This document shows positions 9,939 to 18,159 of a stretch of 64,000 nt of DNA, one piece after another. Source of the DNA: Pollenia angustigena (lineage: Eukaryota > Arthropoda > Insecta > Diptera > Polleniidae). The translations under genes and the position numbers were made by a program. The stretch covers positions 93,135,285-93,199,284 of the forward strand of contig OV884056.1 in NCBI GenBank assembly GCA_930367215.1. Reading direction: 5' to 3'. The stretch's first letter is position 1, and each line of letters starts with the position of its first letter. Under the pieces are notes generated by a model. The model saw nothing but the letters and a program-made list of their open reading frames with translations. It made no database searches and was not told the origin of the DNA.

Positions 9939-12592
9939 ACTGTTTAAAAATTTGTTTTTGGAACGCAAACGGCATCCGCCAACATAAAAATGAATTAGAA
10001 TACTTTCTTAAAAATAAACAAATTGATGTCATGATGATTTCTGAAACTCATTTGACCTCAAGAAGTACGTTTAAAATAAATGGTTATATACTATATGATA
10101 CCAAGGACCCTCGAGATAGAGCTTGTGGAGGTTCTGCCATTTTAATAAAGGCCCGAGTCAAACACTACCTAATGTGTGATCATCGTGAAGATTATCTCCA
10201 GGCAACGAACATTTGCGTTGAGGAATTAAATAGAAACCTAATAATTTCATCGTTATACTCCCCGCCTAGATTTTCAATATCGGAGGACCAATATTGTAAA
10301 TATTTTAAATCATTAGGACCGTGTTTCCTAGCCGCTGGCGATTATAACGCTAAACATACCCTCTGGGGGTCGCGACTTATAACACCAAAGGGTCGTGTTT
10401 TATTTAACATAATTTCTAAAATGGATTTAAATGTGGTAGCGAGCGGACAACCAACATATTGGCCCACTGATCTTCAAAAAATTCCAGATGTCATAGATTT
10501 CGGCGTGGTTAAAAACATTCCCATAGAAACGATTCAAGTTGAAGCCTCCCTAGATTTATCTTCCGACCACACACCTACAATTGTTACTATAATGAACCCC
10601 AATAGAATTGTACCTCCGACGACAGCTACGCAAATTAATTGGTTGAAATATAAAAAATATCTCAGTACCCATTGCACAGAAAATATTCCGCTCAGTACAC
10701 CGGATAATGTAGATCGCTCTATTGACAATTTTGACAGTTTTCTGAAACTAGCTGTTCAACATTCCAATATTGCCCCCAAAAAAACAAAAACTATTAAAAT
10801 ATATTCCACAGATGTCGAGCATCTTTTGTCTGAAAAAAGGAGGGCTCGAAGAGAGTGGCAATTGCACAGATCCCCTCAACTTAAGAACTTACTTAAAGAG
10901 TGTACAAAAAGACTAAGAAAGTTACTGCAGACTAAGAAAACGGCTTCTCTGGAAAAATATCTTAAGGAACTTGATGCAACCCCACAATCAGACTACTCAT
11001 TATGGCGTGCAGCTAGAAATCTCAAAAGGCCAGTTGTCTCTAAACCACCATTAAGAAACTTTAATGGAAGTTGGGCAAGAAATGATATTGAAAAAGGAAA
11101 TCTGTTTGTCAATCATTTAAAAAACGTATTTACCCCAAATATATCTCACGATATTGCGGTCGAGTTACCACCTGTTGCTGCTAGAGCAGCTGTTCCGCTA
11201 AGATTTGAGATAAGAGAAATCGAAAAGGCTATTTGTGATTTAAACCCCAAAAAGGCTCCTGGTTTTGACAAGATCAGCAACAAAATGCTTTTGGAGCTAC
11301 CCAGCATAGCAAAGAAAATTATTCTTTTAATTTTTAATGCTATTTTACGCCTTGAATACTATCCTCAAAAGTGGAAGGTCTCCTTAGTCACCATGATACC
11401 TAAACCTGGAAAGGATCACACAAAAGTTGAGTCATATAGGCCTATAAGCTTACTTTCTAATATATCAAAGCTGTTTGAGAAGCTTTTAGCGTCAAAATTA
11501 ACCCCAATTTTAAATGATAATAGATGTATTCCTAACCACCAATTCGGCTTTAGAAGAGAACACAGCACAATTGAGCAAACCCATCGTATAGTAAACGCAA
11601 TAAGAAAAGCCTTTGAAGAAAAAAAATATTGTTCCGCTCTCTTCATCGATGTTTCTCAAGCTTTCGATAAAGTCTGGCATGAAGGCTTATTACATAAATT
11701 GAAGCTAAACTTACCAGTAAACATACACAAGCTGTTAGAAAGCTACTTAGTCGGTCGAAAGTTTATTATTAAAGAAGGTGATTATTTAAGCTCTCCTCAG
11801 CAAATTGACGCTGGAGTCCCTCAGGGAAGCATCCTGGGCCCACTTTTATACTTAATATATACCTCGGATATGCCAACAAACAACTACACACAAACTTCAA
11901 CATTTGCTGATGATACAGCTTTTTTGAGCGTGCACGAAAACCGTCAAGAAGCATCTCGATACCTACAGGATCATATATTTCAACTCGAACTATGGTTAAA
12001 GCAATGGAGGATAGAGGTCAATGAGCAAAAATGCGTACATATAACATTCACCTTGCGTCGGGAATCATGCCCCCCTATTAAAATCAATAATCAAATAATA
12101 CCTCAAAATTCGCATGTAAAATACCTCGGTATTCATCTAGATCGCCGTTTAACGTGGAAAAGCCATATAGAGGCAAAATTAACTCAAATGAAACTAAAAG
12201 CCATCCAAATTCATTGGCTTATTGGAAGAAACTCTGTCCTTAGTCTCGACTGCAAACTTCTTCTTTACAACTCCATCTTAAAGCCAATCTGGTGCTATGG
12301 TATTCAGTTATGGGGCACTGCCTCGGCCTCTAATATCGAAAAAATTCAAAGGCGCCAAAATAAATTACTTCGAATAATCACAGCTGCCCCTTGGTATGTT
12401 AAAAACTCAAATATTCACAAGGATCTCAATGTTCCATTAGTTAAAACTATGATTACGAAATATGCAGTAAAATACTTAAAAAGGCTCGAATTGCACCCGA
12501 ACCCACTAGCACGAAATATTTTAAATGATAGCGGCCACACTCGCTTAAGAAGAAGAGACACTGCGGCACTTGTCCAATTAGATGAGCGATAA
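9935..12592 (+). CDS. Jockey ORF2 (endonuclease and reverse transcriptase)
   Basis: 885 residues, uninterrupted. The APE-type endonuclease occupies about 1-220: WNANGIRQHKNELEYFL, ISETHL with the catalytic Glu, GDYNAKHTLWGSR and SSDHTPTIV with the Asp-His pair. The reverse transcriptase spans about 440-720: PKPGKDHTKVESYRPISLL, FGFRREHSTIEQTHR, SALFIDVSQAFDKVW, VPQGSILGPLLY and the catalytic FADD near residue 658. The C-terminus (IWCYGIQLWGTASASNIEKI) is typical of the clade; there is no RNase H. The enzyme nicks chromosomal DNA and reverse-transcribes element RNA at the nick. The start ATG lies in the ORF1 stop. All catalytic residues I can identify are present, so it may be active. Confidence 0.94.
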   Translation: MNCLKICFWNANGIRQHKNELEYFLKNKQIDVMMISETHLTSRSTFKINGYILYDTKDPRDRACGGSAILIKARVKHYLMCDHREDYLQATNICVEELNRNLIISSLYSPPRFSISEDQYCKYFKSLGPCFLAAGDYNAKHTLWGSRLITPKGRVLFNIISKMDLNVVASGQPTYWPTDLQKIPDVIDFGVVKNIPIETIQVEASLDLSSDHTPTIVTIMNPNRIVPPTTATQINWLKYKKYLSTHCTENIPLSTPDNVDRSIDNFDSFLKLAVQHSNIAPKKTKTIKIYSTDVEHLLSEKRRARREWQLHRSPQLKNLLKECTKRLRKLLQTKKTASLEKYLKELDATPQSDYSLWRAARNLKRPVVSKPPLRNFNGSWARNDIEKGNLFVNHLKNVFTPNISHDIAVELPPVAARAAVPLRFEIREIEKAICDLNPKKAPGFDKISNKMLLELPSIAKKIILLIFNAILRLEYYPQKWKVSLVTMIPKPGKDHTKVESYRPISLLSNISKLFEKLLASKLTPILNDNRCIPNHQFGFRREHSTIEQTHRIVNAIRKAFEEKKYCSALFIDVSQAFDKVWHEGLLHKLKLNLPVNIHKLLESYLVGRKFIIKEGDYLSSPQQIDAGVPQGSILGPLLYLIYTSDMPTNNYTQTSTFADDTAFLSVHENRQEASRYLQDHIFQLELWLKQWRIEVNEQKCVHITFTLRRESCPPIKINNQIIPQNSHVKYLGIHLDRRLTWKSHIEAKLTQMKLKAIQIHWLIGRNSVLSLDCKLLLYNSILKPIWCYGIQLWGTASASNIEKIQRRQNKLLRIITAAPWYVKNSNIHKDLNVPLVKTMITKYAVKYLKRLELHPNPLARNILNDSGHTRLRRRDTAALVQLDER

Positions 12593-12760
12593 ACACCTAT
12601 AAAAGTGAACAGAACCCGCGATGAACAAAATTTTTGTCTGGCACTGGCAGGACAAAAAATAATATTAGGTTAAGATTTGATTAATTATTGTTAGTTCATA
12701 TTTAATATGTGAAGATTCAATAAATAAATAATGAAAAAAAAAAAAAAAAAAAAAAAAAAA
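12593..12760 (+). terminator. Jockey 3' UTR, poly(A) signal and poly(A) tail
   Basis: The 3' UTR is short and contains AATAAATAAATAA (from 12719), followed by 27 uninterrupted A residues that run directly into the target duplication. Confidence 0.88.
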
Positions 12761-12769
12761 TATCGAGCC
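12760..12769 (+). repeat. Right target-site duplication of the Jockey element
   Basis: ATATCGAGCC, identical to 8052-8061. The first A is shared with the poly(A) tail, so the duplication is 9 or 10 bp. Confidence 0.88.
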
Positions 12770-13158
12770 CTAACCGCGAAAATAACGTAAGCGACATGAT
12801 TTTAAATTTTCGTTTTTTTTTTAATAAATTGCTTTATTGGGAACACTCCCAGCAAAAACTTGGTAATGACTTGCCATTACTGAACAACTTACTTTTCAAT
12901 GACTACCTCATACCATCTGCATTACATAGAAGTAGTTTGGTAATGGCTGACATATAATCTGATACCTAAGTACTAAGTACTGATTAACGAAATTTATAAT
13001 TCATTCGTAACAAAATGCATCTACGGTTGAAGTTTTTTCAAATCTAATACAAATTGATTTAAAATATTTGTTCTTACAATTTGTTTTTTTTTATTATAAA
13101 TAAAAAACAATTTGTAATAAATTTGGATATGAAAAATTATGCTGTACTGAAATTTTAT

Positions 13159-13697
13159 AGTCATGACATGTTAGTTGTAATTTTGGTGACATCGGAGTAA
13201 TAATTTAAGTCCCTATTTGTAAGCGAATGTGGTAATGACTTATTTAACTCCCTATTTGTAGGCGAATGTGGTAATGACTTATTTAACTCCCTATTTGTAA
13301 GCGAGGGTGGTAAGTAGTTGCCTCCAATAATTTAATCTCATATTTACGCTCTTAATTGAGTAAAAAACATCGTTTTTTTATACAAAAACTACACTGCCCC
13401 GGTAGACTAGCTGGTAGTGAGCTAGTCTATCAGCACCGAGGTTGCGCGATCGAATCCCGCCAGAGACAGAAAAAAAATAAAAAATAAAACAAAGTAAAAT
13501 AAAATAAGAAAAAATAGAAATAAATAATTTTAAAAAAATAATAAAAAAAAAAATTTTTTAAAGTCATGACATGTTAGTTGTAATTTTGGTGACATCGGAG
13601 TAATAACTCATTTAAGTCCCTATTTGTAAGCGAATGTGGTAATGACTTATTTAACTCCCTATTTGTAAGCGAGGGTGGTAAGTACTTGCCTCCAATG
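13159..13697 (+). repeat. Direct repeat around a SINE, with 45-bp subunits
   Basis: A ~140-170-bp block beginning TCATGACATGTTAGTTGT occurs at about 13159-13328 and again at about 13560-13697. Within each, the phrase CTCCCTATTTGTAAGCGA is repeated two or three times. The SINE lies between the two blocks. They are too long to be a target duplication and suggest local duplication of the host element. Confidence 0.7.
13396..13500 (+). mobile_element. tRNA-like SINE, copy 1
   Basis: A 72-base tRNA-like head (13396-13467) has a D-arm-like hairpin (ACTAGC...GCTAGT) and a B-box-like GATCGAATCC at 13448-13457. An A-rich tail follows at once. A second copy with the same ending CCGCCAGAGAC occurs at 58141-58269, so this is a dispersed retroposed family rather than a tRNA gene. 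The acceptor stem does not close cleanly and no anticodon can be assigned. Confidence 0.6.
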
Positions 13698-13940
13698 ACA
13701 TCACCGTGTTAAAATAATGAGTTTAAATGCCAATGTATAAGTAGTGAAGAGTCGTTATATTAGCTTTTTAACTCATTACTTTGCAATGTAAGTTTTTGCT
13801 GGGCTTGTATCATCTCCTAAAGTGTCATGGTTACATAAGGTACCGTTACGATTTTATAGCAAAAACAATTTTATTATAAGCGGCAAATATCATACAAAAT
13901 TTATATGAAATAAAATAAAAAAGCTCTCTCCTGTAAGCCT

Positions 13941-14310
13941 ACGTGTCGATAACTTTGATTTAAGCTCCGCATGGGCATCGCAGTGGAACGACTCGGGACA
14001 AAGCAGTCCCTTATTCAACCCAGACGATAGGACCACCGATTTTGATCTTCCACGCAAAGCCTGGTGTAATTAAAACCGCTTACGCACATCTGCTGCCAGA
14101 ACTATGGATTCCCTAACCAAGTGGGGACTTGCTAATGACGCCAGCTGTCCATGCGGCCATCCTTTACAAACAGTAGACCACATAATTCGAAATTGGCCAC
14201 TCCTGTCATTTCCAGGAAACACTGAAGAAATCAAGAACCTAACACCCGAAGTCACCTGGCTAAATTCTTTAAACTTGTAAAATAAATTTATAATCTATAA
14301 AAAAAAAAAA
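13941..14310 (+). pseudogene. 3' end of a non-LTR retrotransposon, 5'-truncated
   Basis: In plus-strand reading with one interruption, the region gives SLTKWGLANDASCPCGHPL, TVDHIIRNWPLL and LTPEVTWLNSLNL, then stop. This CxCG...DHI...CP-like pattern ends many Jockey/CR1-group ORF2 proteins; the expected second cysteine is W here. A poly(A) run near 14299-14310 follows the stop. Only the last ~110 codons remain and a stop sits near 14070. It differs from the Jockey copy upstream, so it is another family. Clade not determined. Confidence 0.65.
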
Positions 14311-14470
14311 ATAAATACATATACATATATGTACATACTTATATTTTCTCTGTATTTTAAATCCATTCGCTAAATAATAATTATAAAATAATATTTTAAT
14401 TTCAAAAGATTTTGCTATTCGTGCTTAATTCCCAGTTTTTATTCTTGACAAAAACACTTGAAATTTATTG

Positions 14471-14526
14471 TTGATGGGATAAGCTATTCCTATGCATTTC
14501 ACTGGTTGCTTAGGCCAGATCATCAG
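14471..14526 (-). ncRNA. Hammerhead-ribozyme-like motif, left foldback arm
   Basis: On the minus strand: CTGATGA, a CTGG/CCAG stem II with a nine-base loop, GAAA, ATGCATA, then GGAAT. The predicted cut lies between 14491 and 14490. The upstream half of stem I is lost in this arm because of the ~30-base gap, so it is probably inactive. Confidence 0.5.
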
Positions 14527-14741
14527 GAAATATTAAACCAAAAAAACTGTTAAACGTATAAGAATTATAGCAACAGTTCTACTTGTAACAATATCAAAGC
14601 TTGAACAAAACACATCAACAATAAACAACAGTGGGTTTTCTCATCTTACATTCCCCATTGTTGATGTGTTTTGTTAAAGCTTTGATATTGTTACAAGTAG
14701 TTTTATTTGGTTTAATATCTTTAGTTTGTCTAAAATCTTTA

Positions 14742-14813
14742 TGGATGAAGTTTCCTGATGATCTGGCCTTAGCAACCAGTGAAATGCATAGGAATAGCTG
14801 ATCCCATCAACAA
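14742..14813 (+). ncRNA. Hammerhead-ribozyme-like motif, right foldback arm
   Basis: The core is CTGATGA (14755-14761), stem II CTGG (14763-14766) with CCAG (14776-14779), GAAA (14781-14784), a minimal stem III in ATGCAT, and cleavage triplet ATA ending at 14790. Stem I has an inner helix GTTTC/GGAAT and an outer helix GGAT/ATCC separated by an internal loop, as in type I hammerheads. The first stem II pair is U-U, which is a weakness. The very short stem III is like that reported in Penelope-like elements, where it is thought to need dimers. Confidence 0.6.
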
Positions 14814-14904
14814 TAAATTTCAAGTGTTTTTGTCAAGAATAAAAACTGGGAACTAAGCACGAATAGCAAAATCTTTTGAAATTAAAATTTTGTATTCCCA
14901 AAAA

Positions 14905-15107
14905 TTGAAATTACTTTTTGATGATAAAATAATATTTTTTTAAAAAAAATTAAGTCCCCAGTTGAAGGTTGAACTTGGACTTTCGCTTTTATTAGTTTTG
15001 CTCCGAGCAAACGCGAATAACTGCATGGCGTTTTCTTTTCTGGTGTTAATTAATGTTGCCTTTATTCTACATTTTTACTTTTTTGCGTTCTTTTCCAAAA
15101 AAAAAGT
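14905..15107. other. AT-rich spacer
   Basis: No gene or repeat boundary recognised. Confidence 0.5.
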
Positions 15108-15800
15108 AAGAAAGTATAGTGGGTCCAGCCCGGACATATGATACCGTACACCACAGCATGAAAAATAAATTATCGAGAGTATTCCCTATTTAGGACTTAT
15201 GGGCAATCATGGATCCGCCGGAATAAAAATATGTTATGAGGCTTAGATCTATGTAAAAGTTCCTTGTGATAAATATCATTAAGACTTCTTCATCTATATG
15301 ATATTTGTTTGCCTTTAGGTGATTTAAGAAAGGGGCCTTTATGAGACCTATAGTTATTTTGAACCCAACAACACAACATGTCATACTAGCTAAAGTAAAA
15401 GTTAGTGTCACCAAGTTGTATGTGAACGCCAACTTTTGTAAGGAAGTTGTGTCATTAAAATCTTTTTTTGGGAGAACTATTTGTATGGGAACTATGGTCA
15501 AATATGGACCGATTTGCATATAATTTTGTAAGACGATTAAGTTTGAACCAAATTTTATCTAAATATCAACATAATTATGGGCACAAAAACCAATTCCCTG
15601 ACCTATTCCGAAAATAAACTTTTTTGAGAGCTATGTGATATTTTGGACCGATGCTTGCCATTTCAATAGGCTTGGCTGATAATTAGAACCTATAGGTTTA
15701 CATGGACGGAAGGACATCATTAGATTGATTCTGAGTCGATCGGTATGCTTATAAGTATATGGGTCTAGGAAGAATATTTTAAGTTTAATATGCAATTGAA
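15108..15800 (+). repeat. Dispersed repeat R, copy 1
   Basis: Begins GTAAGAAAGTATAGTGGGTC and ends near TTGATTCTGAGTCGATCGGT...GGGTCTAG. The copy at 37214-37900 is collinear: AGTATAGTCGG...CCCGACCATGATACCC, CATAATT..., TGTCATG..., GACGGA...TTAGATCGATTC and GGGTCTAG. Both lack coding capacity; open frames inside (for example 15190-15523 on both strands) are shadows. The class is unknown to me, though the style is common in fly genomes. Confidence 0.6.
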
Positions 15801-15897
15801 AAAATATATCGATATTTTTTAAGAGTATGATATTTAGTTTTTAAAAAATATCGATATATCGAACGTATTTTTCTGAAACTATTACCAAATTAAAAAA

Positions 15898-15942
<45 letters not shown>

Positions 15943-16350
15943 AATCTTATTACTATTCCAAATATATATACGCACATATGTAGGTATATTGTTCCAAAAC
16001 CGCATAAAATAAAAATTTTCAAGTTCGTTTGACTTTACTGTTTTAATTAGGAATCTGCAATGTGAAAACCCCGCTTTTTCCAAATTCTTCTTGTAAACGC
16101 CAAAAATTTTAGATCTTCATATTAGTTTAAAAAAACATATGATGCATGCAGTGATGCCAATTCTTAAAAAAACATATTGTTTGAAAAACGGCTTAAATTT
16201 TGAGTTTTTAATGAAGACTGACTTTAAAAAATATCGAATTCGTATTTCAATATCGATAAATCGATTTATCGGTATTTTAAATATCGGCGATATATATCGA
16301 TTTTTTTTAATATCGATATTTTGATACTTATATCGATATTTTTTGCCCAT
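15801..16350. repeat. ATCGATA-rich sequence and (TA)n microsatellite
   Basis: A TA run lies at about 15903-15937. ATCGATAT-type words recur at 15807-15860 (partly inverted) and 16245-16345. No gene is evident. Such words resemble the DREF-type TATCGATA motif, but here they are embedded in AT-rich simple sequence. Confidence 0.6.
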
Positions 16351-16450
16351 TCCTATTCGTTTCTAATTGTTTGCCCAACGAAACTAAAATTATGTTACAT
16401 TTTTCACACTCAATTTAATCAAAGGGCTAAAAATGGAGCACCATTAAAAA

Positions 16451-16712
16451 ATATATCGCCGGCATAATATGCAAACCTGCTAAATCTACTTTTTAAGTAA
16501 ATTGAAATTTTAATGCCGTGTGATAGGAAAAGGTGCGCCTCATCGACCAGCAAGTAGTTTTTCTTCAATATGAATCTTGAACTGTGTAAAACCAACTATA
16601 TTTTTGGCTTTCCTCTCAAGTTGCAAACATAAAATATAAAAAGTTTGTTGGCACTCCTGTAAAATGTGCTGAAAGGGAGTTTGTAGGTTTGCATTTTAAG
16701 CCGACGATATAT
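16451..16712. mobile_element. MITE family B, copy 1
   Basis: Terminal inverted repeats of about 26 bp: ATATCGCCGGCATAATATGC at the left and the complement type GCATTTTAAGCCGACGATAT at the right, followed inward by AAACCT/AGGTTT. The interior matches 34554-34747 (ACTTTTTAAGTAAATTGA, GCCGTGTG, CTCCTGTAAAATGTGCTGAA). About 260 bp, no ORF. TA-rich flanks are compatible with a TA target. Confidence 0.72.
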
Positions 16713-17618
16713 TTAAGTTTGAATTTTGTTTGTGTTCTTTGTATAATTTAAAAAACATATATTAAAAATTTAACAAATTTTGAGGGTGTAGGCAACCCCA
16801 AATAAGTGGAACAAAATATTTTGGCAACATTTTGTGTGAAAAAGTAAAAATATGTAATTTCAAAATTGGTATATTGTAAAGCTGCGATAAGCGATTAGGC
16901 CTAAAAGATAATGGGCTTAAGAAGTTTTTACAGAGGCAGTTGTTTTTGTAAAGTGTAAGTGAAATTTTTGCAAGGCAAAACGTTTTCAATAATGCGCTTT
17001 TAGATTTATTTTACATTTTCTTTAAAAATATTTGCAGGTATTTTTTGGTCATTAATTTAGGCCTTAAATTCGTATTAATTTTTGTTGTAATGTTGTTGTT
17101 TTTGTTGCTGTTATTTTTTGTTTTGTTTAGTATGTGAATAAGAACAAGCACAAGGGCGGCATGTTTTGAATTTTTTTTTGTTTTTGTCAATTAAATTAAA
17201 CACTTTCGAATTTCTTTTTGTCTGCTTATTTCGGTTTATATGATGACAAATTGAAATTTTTTTTATTTTGTTAAATTAAGTATTTTGTTTAAGTTGTAGA
17301 CTTTTTTTGAATTCTTAATGTTGAAAGCACCTCGGATTGATTGAATATGCTGTTTACATTACCATGACGTTTTGAAATTTATTTAATTTCTACTAACAAG
17401 ATGTATTCATCTAGTTTTTTTTTTTTTATTTTTGCTTTATTATGTTTCATTAATTATTTCGAAATTAAATCTGATACTTTTGAAGTTAAGAAATTAAAGA
17501 ATACTGGTACAATAAAGTTATTTGAAATTGAAGTGGGTTTAGAAATATAACTTTTTTATATATTAAAACTGATTTGTACATAGTTTCTGAGTATAATTTG
17601 AAAAGTAGCAATTAAATT
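16713..17618. other. AT-rich DNA, nothing recognised
   Basis: T-rich tracts and GTTGTTG runs; no supported gene or repeat. Confidence 0.55.
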
Positions 17619-17835
17619 ATTTGCGGCCAATTTTACCAAGTTAAGTTATAATCGAGGCGAATTCATGGAGGTGACTGCAGAGATAGCTAAGCACAGAGAG
17701 TAATACTGGCTGTCAATTTTTATATTTTTTTTATGGAGTTTGACATTGAGAACACAAAAATGGGACAGCTAGCATTACTCTCTCTCTCTCTGTCTCTTTC
17801 TATCTAATGCGACTTATGGCCAATTTTCAGGATTG
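17619..17835. repeat. Imperfect palindrome, MITE-like
   Basis: GAGAGTAATACTGGCTGTC (about 17696-17714) is an imperfect inverted match to GACAGCTAGCATTACTCTC (about 17763-17781). GCGGCCAATTTTACCAAG at the left resembles the start of the MITE at 32405. A CT microsatellite lies in the right arm. Boundaries uncertain. Confidence 0.4.
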
Positions 17836-18159
17836 ATATTAAAACACATTTATTTTTAAAACTGTTTTAAATACAAAATTCTCTTCTTCACTAAAAACTT
17901 AAGTTAAACTTAAGTCACCGATGTGGTTTAATTTCAACTTAAGTTTCCATTGTAATATTTTAGCAAGGTGGCCTCAATATCACAACAATACAACAACAAC
18001 AGGCAAAGCATTAACAGTCAGCTGCTTTTTTTCGGACCCCCTTGTTAATAAATACACTTTTTTATATATTTTTTTGTATTTAGTAGTGCTACCATACTTT
18101 TATCTTAATTAAATAAGACTTTTCAAATAAACTCAAAAACCAATCTGTTTTAAATACGA
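17836..18159. other. AT-rich spacer before Jockey copy 2
   Basis: No gene or repeat recognised. It does not match the Jockey sequence upstream of the homologous part, so the truncation point is close to 18160. Confidence 0.5.

Larger units (their letters stand above)
8062..12760 (+). mobile_element. Full-length Jockey-clade non-LTR retrotransposon
   Basis: A 4.7 kb element with a 5' UTR (8062-8420), two intact overlapping ORFs, a 3' UTR with AATAAA (12719-12724) and a 27-nt poly(A) run (12734-12760), bounded by a perfect 10-bp target duplication. It lacks RNase H, as expected for Jockey. Intact frames, a long uninterrupted poly(A) and a perfect duplication indicate a recent insertion that could still be active. 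It is inserted about nine bases inside the left inverted repeat of MITE-A copy 2. A second, broken copy lies at 18160-19751. Confidence 0.93.
12848..13803. mobile_element. 956-bp non-autonomous element, CCCAGCAAAAACTT ends
   Basis: Perfect 14-bp inverted termini: CCCAGCAAAAACTT at 12848 and AAGTTTTTGCTGGG ending at 13803. Comparison with the uninterrupted MITE-A copy at 60.7 kb shows the empty site and implies a 2-bp duplication (CT). The interior has repeated ~45-bp units (TTTAACTCCCTATTTGTAAG-type) and a tRNA-like SINE. No transposase. Confidence 0.75.
12761..13940 (-). mobile_element. MITE family A, copy 2, split twice
   Basis: Starts with TATCGAGCCCTAACCGCGAA and an interior that is the reverse complement of the complete copy at 60568-60832. 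The left terminus is interrupted by Jockey and the middle by the CCCAGC element (12848-13803). Homology resumes at CTTGTATCATCTCCTAA and stops near 13940 without a right inverted repeat, because a retrotransposon tail starts there. Non-coding. Confidence 0.8.
14393..14888. mobile_element. Foldback of two inverted hammerhead-bearing repeats
   Basis: The left arm (14393-14632) and right arm (14657-14888) are near-perfect reverse complements around a 24-bp spacer. Outer ends read ATTTTAATTTCAAAAGAT and its complement. The left arm lacks ~30 bases present in the right, just upstream of the ribozyme-like core. The same unit occurs singly at 24747-24824, 48653-48860 and 63444-63715. Inverted terminal repeats with hammerhead motifs are known for Penelope-like elements; assignment here is inference. 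Confidence 0.75.

Noticed and set aside
15190..15523. Overlapping open frames on both strands
   Set aside because: They lie inside dispersed repeat R and are not conserved as frames in the copy at 37214-37900.
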